Shown in pieces: positions 25,283 to 32,237 of a stretch of DNA of 64,000 nt. The DNA comes from Methylonatrum sp040877625 (GTDB taxonomy: Bacteria > Pseudomonadota > Gammaproteobacteria > Nitrococcales > Aquisalimonadaceae): NCBI GenBank assembly GCA_040877625.1, contig JBBDNK010000011.1:1-64000 (forward strand), written 5' to 3'. The notes beneath the pieces were generated by a model that did not search any database, had not been told where the DNA came from, and was given only the letters and a program-made list of their open reading frames with translations. A program made the translations under genes and the position numbers. Position 1 is the first letter of the stretch. The number at the start of each line of letters is the position of its first letter.

Positions 25283-25548
25283 GCGCGCTCCTCGATCGGC
25301 ACTGTTTCGCGTTCCAGTGCCCGTAGCCGCGCGAATGCCTGCCGCCGATTCGATCCGCACATACCCGGCTCCGGTCGCAGGGAGGAGCAGACCAGGGGCC
25401 GGCGCGGGTCGCCGAAAAGCTGACAGCGGTCGTCCACGGTTAGCTGGACGCAACGAACGCCCGCAGGCTTGCCGTTGGGCATTCCTGGAATGGACGAACT
25501 AATGGAGGGTGCGATGCAGCAGGCGCCGCATCCCGAGCGACAGTCCAT
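25279..25548 (-). CDS. YkgJ-family cysteine cluster protein
   Basis: An 89-residue protein rich in cysteine, starting MDCRSGCGACC, then PNGKPAGVRCVQL, DDRCQLFGDPRRPLVCSSL and PGMCG. This is the YkgJ family, annotated as a zinc or iron-sulfur binding protein of unknown role. I chose ATG 25548 because GGGA lies 8 nt upstream and the family starts near the first cysteines; an ATG at 25581 would add 11 residues. The 4-bp overlap with tmcA suggests co-translation, so a link to tRNA acetylation is possible but untested. Confidence 0.8.
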   Translation of the reverse strand: MDCRSGCGACCIAPSISSSIPGMPNGKPAGVRCVQLTVDDRCQLFGDPRRPLVCSSLRPEPGMCGSNRRQAFARLRALERETVPIEERA

Positions 25549-25600
25549 GGGCGTCCCATTCAGCGTAAGAGATGGGCCCATGATAAGCGATAAGGAACCG

Positions 25601-25638
25601 CGTGGGGGTGAATCGGTTGAATCCGATTCACCCCCACG
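25601..25638 (-). terminator. Strong hairpin after the iron-binding protein gene
   Basis: Perfect 16-bp stem CGTGGGGGTGAATCGG / CCGATTCACCCCCACG with a 6-nt loop (TTGAAT). It lies 21 bp downstream of the fbpA stop and before the YkgJ-tmcA unit on the same strand. No long U-tract follows (GGTTCCTTATC), but the stem is very stable. Confidence 0.6.
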
Positions 25639-25659
25639 AGAAGGACCGGGAAGACCCGA

Positions 25660-26679
25660 TTAGCGCCAGCCGGCCTCATCGGCAATGCGCACTGCCTCGG
25701 GGTTGTTCCTGCCCAGGGTACCGACATTCAGATCGTCGGTCTTGATCTCGCCCCAGCTTTCCAGCACCGGATCGACGGCAGCGTCGTCCACCACGGGAAA
25801 TTCATAGTTCCCCTTGGCAAACTGGGCCTGCGCATCATCAGACGCCAGGTACTCAAGCAGACGGATGGCGTTGTCCCGGTTCGGCGCCCCTTTGACCACG
25901 CCGGCACCACCAATATTTACATGCACGCCGCGATTGTCCTGATTGGGGAAGATGATGCCCACCTGATCCGCAACCCGGCGGTCATCGGCCTTGTCGGACT
26001 TGAGCAGCCGTACGTAATAATAATGGTTGGCAACGCCGATTTCGCATTCGCCGGCCGCGACACCCTTGATCTGATCGGTATCACCACCCTGCGGCGGGCG
26101 CGCCAGATTGCCGACCAGCCCATTCACCCAGTCCAGAGCGCCATCCCGGCCGTGAGCGTCAATCATGGACGCAACCAGGGATTGATTGTAAACATTGGTG
26201 GATGAGCGGATGCAGATCTGGCCCTTGAATTTCGGATCCGCCAGGTCTTCGTAATCACTGATAAGAGACGGGTCAAACGCTTCCTTGTTGTAGAAGATCA
26301 AACGCATCCGCTGACTGAAACCAAACCACAGTCCGTCAGGATGGCGCAGGTAATCGGGAATGCGCCTGGACAGTGTGTCCGACGCCACCGGCTGAAGGAC
26401 GTCGGCTTCCTCCGCACGCCAGAGTCGCCCGGCGTCGACGGTAATCAGCACGTCGGCCGGGCTGGCAGCGCCCTCACGCCGGATACGTTCTATCAGTTGA
26501 TCGGAATCTCCCTGCAGAACACGTACCTCAATGCCCGTCTTCTCGGTAAACGCACTGTATAGCGCCTCGTCGGAATCATAATGGCGCGCCGAATAAACAT
26601 TGACCTCCTGTGCGCTGACCGCGGAAGCCAGGAACATACCCGCCAGAACGGCACCGACAACATGAAGCGGCCTGAACAT
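25660..26679 (-). CDS. Ferric-iron ABC transporter, periplasmic binding protein
   Basis: Binds ferric iron in the periplasm for an FbpABC/FutABC-type uptake system. The 339-residue protein has a signal peptide (residues 1-23, ending VSA), then EVNVYSARHYDSDEALY, the start typical of FutA/IdiA/FbpA proteins, and a tyrosine cluster ANHYYYVRLL that fits the iron ligands. ATG 26679 has GGAGAG about 8 nt upstream and places the signal peptide first; 36 more open codons upstream are not supported. A Fur-like box lies 28 bp upstream. It is divergent from the ATPase gene. Confidence 0.93.
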   Translation of the reverse strand: MFRPLHVVGAVLAGMFLASAVSAQEVNVYSARHYDSDEALYSAFTEKTGIEVRVLQGDSDQLIERIRREGAASPADVLITVDAGRLWRAEEADVLQPVASDTLSRRIPDYLRHPDGLWFGFSQRMRLIFYNKEAFDPSLISDYEDLADPKFKGQICIRSSTNVYNQSLVASMIDAHGRDGALDWVNGLVGNLARPPQGGDTDQIKGVAAGECEIGVANHYYYVRLLKSDKADDRRVADQVGIIFPNQDNRGVHVNIGGAGVVKGAPNRDNAIRLLEYLASDDAQAQFAKGNYEFPVVDDAAVDPVLESWGEIKTDDLNVGTLGRNNPEAVRIADEAGWR

Positions 26680-26706
26680 AGATCTCTCCAGCTCAACTGA
26701 ATGAAT

Positions 26707-26725
26707 GTTAATGAGAATGCGTCGC
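26707..26725 (-). promoter_or_regulatory. Fur-like box upstream of the iron-binding protein gene
   Basis: GTTAATGAGAATGCGTCGC matches 12 of 19 positions of GATAATGATAATCATTATC, with the conserved AATGAGAAT core. It lies 28-46 bp before the start of the binding-protein gene. Two other AATGAGAA sites precede the ATPase and permease genes. Fur control is inferred. Confidence 0.5.
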
Positions 26726-26820
26726 GTTACTGTTCCTAAGTAGACATCGATAGCAGTTCCCGCGTCAAGCAGGAACTGCACGCCCACTCAAATCCATGCG
26801 CCGCGCACTGACCATTTACA

Positions 26821-26839
26821 AATGAGAACCGTTTGCATT
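26821..26839 (+). promoter_or_regulatory. Fur-like box upstream of the iron transporter ATPase gene
   Basis: AATGAGAACCGTTTGCATT is a near palindrome (AATGAGAA against AATGCAAA, 3-bp centre) and shares the AATGAGAA core with the sites at 26707 and 29777. It lies 38 bp before the ATPase ATG. Fur is the natural candidate given the gene. Confidence 0.5.
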
Positions 26840-26876
26840 ACAGTGAGGTATTGAACCCAGTTCAGGCGAACTATAC

Positions 26877-28010
26877 ATGTCGACCCTACAGACGCTGCCA
26901 TCGGAACCGCTTGAACGCGGCATGCCAGAGTCGAAGTTCGAACCGATCCTGCGCATGGAAGGCATTTCCCATCGATTCGCCTCGGTAACCGCCGTCGACG
27001 CCATCGATCTTGACGTCCACCCGCACGAAGTCGTGTGTCTGCTTGGCCCATCCGGCTGCGGCAAGACGACGCTGTTGCGCATTGCCGCCGGACTGGAGCC
27101 GTTACAGCAGGGCCAGGTCAGCATTGGCGGCAAGCCCGTCGCGACGCCCGCAACACGTGGCATTCCGCCCGAGCAACGCAACGTCGGCCTGGTGTTCCAG
27201 GATTCCGCCCTGTTTCCACACCTGACGGTTCTGGAAAACGTGGCCTTCGGCCTGCACCGTCTGCACGCGTCCCAACGGCGCGGCATTGCGATGGGTCTGC
27301 TGGAGCAGCTGAACATGCACGCATTCGGGGACAGCTATCCGCATATGCTGTCCGGCGGGCAACAGCAGCGCGTGGCCCTTGCACGGGCGCTGGCGCCCGA
27401 ACCGCGCCTGATGCTGCTTGACGAACCCTTCTCCAGCCTGGATGCCCGCCTGCGCGATCAAATCCGCGACGATACTCTGCATGTATTGAAACGTAGCGGC
27501 ACCGGTACCCTGCTGGTGACGCACGACCCCGAAGAAGCCATGTTCATGGCCGATCGCATCGCGCTCATGCGCAACGGCCGCATTGTCCAGATCGGACCGC
27601 CGGAAGAACTGTACTGCAATCCCGTTGACCCTTTCGTGGTCACCTTCTTCGGCGAGGTCAACGAATTCCACGGTGAGGCGCGCGCCGGAAAGATCATGAC
27701 CCCGGTTGGCGCCGTTGACGCTCCGGGCCTGCCCGACGGCACATCGACCAACGTGCTGATGCGCCCGGAGGCGCTTCGGGTTGTGGTACTCGGCCAGCCT
27801 GGCGAGCACCGTCGGAGCCATGTGATCATGTCGCGCCTGCTTGGGCGGTCAAGCCTGATTCATCTCTGCGTGCATGCACCGGACGGCGAGGAAATTCATC
27901 TGCACGCCCGCATGCCCGGGGTGTTTCTGCCGGAACCGAATCAGCCGGTAGAACTGCACCTTGACCAGTCCCAGATCTTTGTCTTTCCTCCCGGGCGACG
28001 CCCGCTCTGA
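26877..28010 (+). CDS. Ferric-iron ABC transporter, ATP-binding protein
   Basis: Energises the iron uptake system with the proteins on either side. The 377-residue protein shows Walker A GPSGCGKTT (57-65), Q-loop region, signature LSGGQQQRVALARAL (near 158), Walker B LMLLDEPFSSLD and the switch VTHDPEEA. A C-terminal TOBE-like regulatory part (about 270-377) is typical of FbpC/PotA-type ATPases. The ATG at 26877 has only a weak AGGCG upstream; M16 is an alternative start. Transcribed opposite to both partners and ends 9 bp from the permease stop. Confidence 0.94.
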   Translation: MSTLQTLPSEPLERGMPESKFEPILRMEGISHRFASVTAVDAIDLDVHPHEVVCLLGPSGCGKTTLLRIAAGLEPLQQGQVSIGGKPVATPATRGIPPEQRNVGLVFQDSALFPHLTVLENVAFGLHRLHASQRRGIAMGLLEQLNMHAFGDSYPHMLSGGQQQRVALARALAPEPRLMLLDEPFSSLDARLRDQIRDDTLHVLKRSGTGTLLVTHDPEEAMFMADRIALMRNGRIVQIGPPEELYCNPVDPFVVTFFGEVNEFHGEARAGKIMTPVGAVDAPGLPDGTSTNVLMRPEALRVVVLGQPGEHRRSHVIMSRLLGRSSLIHLCVHAPDGEEIHLHARMPGVFLPEPNQPVELHLDQSQIFVFPPGRRPL

Positions 28011-28019
28011 GCCATCCCC

Positions 28020-29720
28020 CTACTCCGCCTTGTTGTTGTCCCGATAGCCCGGGCGTGAACGCCGCATGGCGATACTGAGCAGGATGACGGGGATAATGCC
28101 TACCACGACAATGGCCAATGCCGATGTCGAGGCCTGTCCAAGTCGCTCGTCCGAGGCAAGCTCATGGGCACGGATGGCCAGGGTATCGAAATCGAACGGC
28201 CGCAGGATAATGGTCGCCGGCAGTTCTTTCATGACGTCCACGAAAACCAGGATGCCGGCTGCAAGCAGGCTGCCACGCATGATGGGTGCGTGCACCTTGC
28301 GAAGGGTCGCACCGGCAGTCTGCCCCAGCGTCCGCGCGGCCGCATCCATGCGTGGAGTCACCTTGCCGAGGCTCGCCTCAACGGCATTGTAGGAAACGGC
28401 CAGGAACCGCACCACGTACGCGTACACCAGTGCCACCATGGTACCGCTGAACAGCAGCCCTGGCGTCAGGCCGAACCAGGCCTGCATATAGGTATTGATC
28501 CGATCGTCCAGCCAGCCCAGCGGAATCAGAATACCCACCGCGATAACCGATCCGGGGACCGCATAACCCATGGATGCAATGCGGGAGGCGCCGGTATTGA
28601 ATCGCCCGGGGTTCAGGCGCACGCCGTAACAGAGCAGCAACGACAATGCCACCGCCAGCACCGCCGCGACCGCGGCAAGCGTCAGGCTATTGAACGCAAA
28701 TTCCATGAACCGCGTGCCGAGCAGGGGATCGCCCTGACGGAGGGTCATGGAAAACAGCAGCCAGGCCGGCAGCACAAAGCCAAGCAGCACCGGAACGGCA
28801 CAGGCCATGCTCGCCAGCACACCACGCACGCCAAGCAGCCTGTACTCCGGCAACTCCCGGTACTTGCTGGAGGTATGGTGGAATCGGGCGTTACCGCGGG
28901 ACCAGCGCTCCAGCAGGACCAGGATCAGCACGAACACCAGCAGACAGGCAGCCAGTTGAGCGGCCGCCACCGCCTCCCCCATACCGAACCAGGTCCGGTA
29001 GATACCGGTGGTAAAGGTATCGATACCGAAAAACTGCACGGCGCCAAATTCATTGAGCGTTTCCATCAGCGCAAGCGCCGTGCCGCCGACGATGGCCGGC
29101 CGCGCCAATGGCACGGCCACCTTGGCAAAGAGGCGCCAGGGCCCGCGCCCCAGGGTGCGTCCGACCTCAAGCACGCAAACCGACTGCTCCAGAAAAGCAG
29201 CTCGGGACAGCAGGTACACGTAGGGATAGAGCACCAGGCTCATCAAGCTGATGGCGCCGCCCAGGGAGCGGATATTGGGAAAGTAGTAGTCCGTCCGGCC
29301 CCAGTCGAACACGTCCCGCAACCAGGTCTGCAGTGGTCCGGTGAACTGGAGTAGATCGGTATAGGCATAGGCGATGACATACGTTGGCACCGCCAGCGGT
29401 AGCAGCAGAGCCCATTCAAACAGGCGACGCCCGGGGAACCGGCACATGACGACCAGCCACGCCGTACCGACACCGATGATCAGTACACCACTGCCCACGC
29501 CCAGCACCATCCACAGCGTGTTGATGATGTACCGGGACAGCACCGTCTCGTAAAGGTGGCTCCAGATATCCGGCGTTGGCACGACCACATGGCCCAGGAC
29601 AACCAGCACTGGCATGGCGACCAGGCCGGCAATGAACAGCGTAAGCAGCATCCAGCCGCCCGGCCACCGCAAGGATGTCCAGGCAAGGCCTTGTGGCCAG
29701 GCGATCGTTTTTGAGCTCAA
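28020..29720 (-). CDS. Ferric-iron ABC transporter, fused permease
   Basis: Inner-membrane channel of the iron system. The 566-residue protein is a tandem fusion of two permease domains of about six helices each, as in FbpB/FutB. Each half carries an EAA loop: LEVGRTLGRGPWRLFAKVAV in the first and ASLGKVTPRMDAAARTLGQT in the second. The start is TTG at 29720: an in-frame stop lies five codons upstream, and GAGG is about 12 nt before. A small GCCGTG/CACGGC hairpin (29748-29764) and a Fur-like box lie in its leader. Convergent with the ATPase gene. Confidence 0.92.
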   Translation of the reverse strand: MSSKTIAWPQGLAWTSLRWPGGWMLLTLFIAGLVAMPVLVVLGHVVVPTPDIWSHLYETVLSRYIINTLWMVLGVGSGVLIIGVGTAWLVVMCRFPGRRLFEWALLLPLAVPTYVIAYAYTDLLQFTGPLQTWLRDVFDWGRTDYYFPNIRSLGGAISLMSLVLYPYVYLLSRAAFLEQSVCVLEVGRTLGRGPWRLFAKVAVPLARPAIVGGTALALMETLNEFGAVQFFGIDTFTTGIYRTWFGMGEAVAAAQLAACLLVFVLILVLLERWSRGNARFHHTSSKYRELPEYRLLGVRGVLASMACAVPVLLGFVLPAWLLFSMTLRQGDPLLGTRFMEFAFNSLTLAAVAAVLAVALSLLLCYGVRLNPGRFNTGASRIASMGYAVPGSVIAVGILIPLGWLDDRINTYMQAWFGLTPGLLFSGTMVALVYAYVVRFLAVSYNAVEASLGKVTPRMDAAARTLGQTAGATLRKVHAPIMRGSLLAAGILVFVDVMKELPATIILRPFDFDTLAIRAHELASDERLGQASTSALAIVVVGIIPVILLSIAMRRSRPGYRDNNKAE

Positions 29721-29776
29721 GAAACTTGATCCTCACCCGAAAATACAGCCGTGAAAAACACGGCACGTCGTCACAC

Positions 29777-29795
29777 GCGAATGAGAATTGTAACT
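29777..29795 (-). promoter_or_regulatory. Fur-like box upstream of the iron permease gene
   Basis: GCGAATGAGAATTGTAACT matches 10 of 19 Fur consensus positions and repeats the AATGAGAAT core of the site at 26707. It is 57 bp before the TTG start of the permease. Weaker than the other two on its own; the shared core raises confidence. Confidence 0.42.
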
Positions 29796-29835
29796 GTTAG
29801 CGATACCGACAGTACACTAACGGGAAAATGCCTAA

Positions 29836-30564
29836 TCAAGGTGCGCCAGGCGGCCTGATCTCCACGACCCTGGCTATACCTCCTTCCACGGTCCAGCGCA
29901 CATCGCGGCCTCTGATCAGCATGCCGTGCCAGCGATCGGACTGCTGGCGACGATAGGCTGGGCGCGGATCCTGCGACAGCAGCTCACTCACCAGGTCCGC
30001 CAGTGGCACCCCGGCGCGCTCCGCATCCAGGCAGGCGCGCTCTGCCTGCTCCGAGAACACGACCTGCAGAGCGTTTGCCGGCGGCGCCTCGAACCCCGCC
30101 GGCGGGCGTGCTTCCGGCAAGGCGTCGCTCCAGGGCAGATAGGGCTTGATGTCAATCACGGGCGTGCCGTCGACGAGATCGTGATTGCGGAAACGCAAAC
30201 CGCATCGACCCGGCGCCAGGATCAGTCCCTCGAGTTCCACCACGGACAGCCCGACCGGATTCGGCCGGAACGGCGATCGGCTCGCGAACACGCCGATACG
30301 GCGGTTACCGCCGAGCCTCGGCGGCCGCACCGTTGGCCGCCAGCCCTGGGCCGCTGTGCAGTGAAACAGGAACAGCAGCCAGACATGGGAACACGTCTCC
30401 AGCCCCCGCAGGGCTTCGGCCTGGTCATGTGGCGGGTGAAGCATGAGTTCGGCGACAGCGCTGGGAGCCAGCCCCGGTTGCCGGGGAGTGCCGAAACGGT
30501 CGTCGAAACCGCCTCGCACAGTGCCTATGACGGCAAGTTCCGCAGACGCTGTATCGGGTGCCAC
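29836..30564 (-). CDS. trmO: tRNA (t6A37) N6-methyltransferase TrmO
   Basis: Methylates N6-threonylcarbamoyladenosine at position 37 of threonine tRNA, using S-adenosylmethionine. The 242-residue product has the YaeB/TsaA family blocks LAVIGTVRG, FGTPRQPGL, ETCSHVWLLFLFH, GVFASRSPFRPNPVGLS, and the C-terminal DPRPAYRR motif. I start at GTG 30564 because a perfect GGAGG lies 8 nt upstream and the length then matches the family; an ATG at 30645 would add 27 residues without match. It is preceded by a 137-bp gap in which I see nothing further. Confidence 0.93.
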   Translation of the reverse strand: MAPDTASAELAVIGTVRGGFDDRFGTPRQPGLAPSAVAELMLHPPHDQAEALRGLETCSHVWLLFLFHCTAAQGWRPTVRPPRLGGNRRIGVFASRSPFRPNPVGLSVVELEGLILAPGRCGLRFRNHDLVDGTPVIDIKPYLPWSDALPEARPPAGFEAPPANALQVVFSEQAERACLDAERAGVPLADLVSELLSQDPRPAYRRQQSDRWHGMLIRGRDVRWTVEGGIARVVEIRPPGAP

Positions 30565-30701
30565 GAGAAGAACCTCCGTCCTGGTCTGGTCCTGGATGGA
30601 TTCTGGCGAAATGATAACGGAGATCGTACAGATAGGAACTGGCAATTGCAGTCAGCGCGCGCCGATCAGGTCTGAGACCCGGTGTACTGGAGATGCCGAC
30701 T

Positions 30702-31055
30702 TTACCGCATACGTTTGATGGTCAGCAGACTCCCGGTATCATTTACCCAGACCGCGACGGCGGCGCCTGACCGGTCCTTGGGTAAATCCGCATCCCTGGC
30801 CGGCGCCGTTGCAGGGGCTGCGGCGCTGTCGTCCCATATCCAGGCATTGCACTGCGCATTGTCGCCACATGCGGCCCTGCCCGCTTCGCGAAGGCCCTGT
30901 TCGGAAACGCCCGGTTCGCACACCACAATAACGACCGCGTCGCTACGGCTTTTGACACTGCACGCCTCATTCGCGGGCGTGGTATCCGCTGACAAGGGCA
31001 GTGACAAGCCAAAAAGTGCAGCCAATGCAATCCAGGGAATCAGCGAATAGCGCAT
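30702..31055 (-). CDS. Secreted cysteine-containing protein of unknown function
   Basis: I do not recognise this 117-residue protein. It has a clear signal peptide (MRYSLIPWIALAALFGLSLP, cleavage likely after LSA at 23) and four cysteines in the mature part (C32, C46, C63, C69), so two disulfides are plausible. The middle is alanine-rich; the end, AVAVWVNDTGSLLTIKRMR, looks like beta strands. ATG 31055 is chosen because it places the signal peptide at the N-terminus. It follows the PEP-CTERM gene on the same strand, with a repeat-bearing hairpin just upstream of its start, so the two may be co-transcribed. Confidence 0.6.
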   Translation of the reverse strand: MRYSLIPWIALAALFGLSLPLSADTTPANEACSVKSRSDAVVIVVCEPGVSEQGLREAGRAACGDNAQCNAWIWDDSAAAPATAPARDADLPKDRSGAAVAVWVNDTGSLLTIKRMR

Positions 31056-31074
31056 CAGGATGTATCCGTAAAAG

Positions 31075-31125
31075 ATGGGGAATGCTCGCCCAAGATCAGT
31101 GTCTCCCAAGTGCGGCATTCCCCAT
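31075..31125. repeat. Dispersed repeat, copy 3, inside an 11-bp inverted repeat
   Basis: The core AGATCAGTGTCTCCC (31,093-31,107) matches copy 1 exactly. It sits in the loop of a perfect inverted repeat, ATGGGGAATGC (31,075-31,085) and GCATTCCCCAT (31,115-31,125). The element is about 62 bp beyond the PEP-CTERM gene stop and 19 bp before the start of the secreted-protein gene. Confidence 0.6.
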
Positions 31126-31187
31126 GTTCTGTCAAGGCTCATGCTATGGCGCGAAAGATTGCGTCCGGTCGCATGATCAATGATCCA

Positions 31188-32006
31188 TCATACCGCCTTG
31201 CGACGCACCGCGCGAAACCCGACACCCATCAGACCAACGGACAACAACAGCAGCGTTGCCGGTTCGGGCACAGGACTCGGCCCCGGAGTGACCGACGCGA
31301 TTACCTTTGCCGCCAGCACCGGCGCCAGCGCACTGAAATCGCTGACCGGAATGACCCAACTGCCACCCATCGGATCGGGAATGCCTACGGTCTGGTTGAC
31401 ATCGAGAATGGTTGCCGGCCCGGGAAATGCCAGGTCCTGCATCAGTGCCAACGCCGAGGCATTGGTGACGCCGGAGCCGATGGCCTCGATCGACAGCGCA
31501 TCGATGCCCTCACTGGCGGCATAGGCCGCACCGTCCAGTGCATCCTGCGTTGCAGTTGTATCGCAGCACGGCACGCCGTCCGTCAGCATGTTGATCAGCG
31601 TTCCGCGCTTGTTGGGATCGGAGAAGGTGGCTGAACTCTTCAGAAGATCCGTCATCGAGGTCAGCGCCAGGCCGGTGTGGGTATTACCGGTAATCTTGGC
31701 GTGGTTGAGAATGGCACTTTGTATTCCCGGAAGCGAGGCTGCGTCCAGTATGACCGGCGCAACCACAGTGCTCGTAGTCGTGGAGAACTGAGTAACCGTA
31801 ATCTCCACGCTGCCGTCGACCGGCAAACCATCCAGGGCCGCACTCAGGCCGCTACGCATGAGGTTGTAGTTTGTGGTACTGACGCTGCCCGACGCGTCAA
31901 GTATGAAGCCGAGCTGGGTGATCTGAGCCGCCCATGCCCCGGATGAAACCGCCATGGCGGCCGCGCCCATGATCAGAGGCGCAATAAAGTTCCGTATTTT
32001 TTTCAT
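31188..32006 (-). CDS. PEP-CTERM von Willebrand factor A protein
   Basis: A 272-residue exported protein. Seen: signal peptide ending GAWA (about residue 27); a vWA domain beginning ITQLGFILDASGSVS with the metal-site DxSxS at 38-42; and a C-terminal sorting signal VPEPATLLLLSVGLMGVGF followed by RAVRRKAV. PEP-CTERM tails are recognised by an exosortase and are usually tied to extracellular polysaccharide or biofilm matrix; no exosortase gene is in the window. ATG 32006 has GGAG 9 nt upstream. A sigma-54 type promoter lies about 107-122 bp upstream, matching the known RpoN/PrsK/PrsR control of such genes in other bacteria. Confidence 0.88.
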   Translation of the reverse strand: MKKIRNFIAPLIMGAAAMAVSSGAWAAQITQLGFILDASGSVSTTNYNLMRSGLSAALDGLPVDGSVEITVTQFSTTTSTVVAPVILDAASLPGIQSAILNHAKITGNTHTGLALTSMTDLLKSSATFSDPNKRGTLINMLTDGVPCCDTTATQDALDGAAYAASEGIDALSIEAIGSGVTNASALALMQDLAFPGPATILDVNQTVGIPDPMGGSWVIPVSDFSALAPVLAAKVIASVTPGPSPVPEPATLLLLSVGLMGVGFRAVRRKAV

Positions 32007-32112
32007 TGTGACAGTCTCCATAAATAGCACAGACAGATCGCTAGACCGAATCCGGGCGAAATGCCGGATACCAACTGGTACCAAGGCCCGATTTTCGTCC
32101 GTGTAGATCCAA

Positions 32113-32128
32113 AGCACTAAACGTGCCA
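32113..32128 (-). promoter_or_regulatory. Sigma-54 promoter for the PEP-CTERM gene
   Basis: On the minus strand TGGCACGTTTAGTGCT matches the consensus TGGCAC-N5-TTGC(A/T) with one mismatch. The GG and GC dinucleotides are spaced correctly (12 bp). The predicted start near 32102 would give a leader of about 95 nt before the ATG at 32006. The rest of the 231-bp gap to the acylase gene shows only a partial GGGAATAGAT that resembles the dispersed repeat. Confidence 0.6.
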
Positions 32129-32237
32129 GGTGTTCCGAACAGCCGATAAATCATCTATTCCCGGGCGTCCGCAGGGGGCCCGCGGAGAATATTCCCCACT
32201 TCCAGGGCAACGGATGTAAAACATTCTGACAACAGCA

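Noticed and set aside
32146..32156. GGGAATAGAT on the minus strand, like the dispersed repeat
   Set aside because: Only the first 10 bases match and the CTCC part is missing; could be a decayed half copy or chance.
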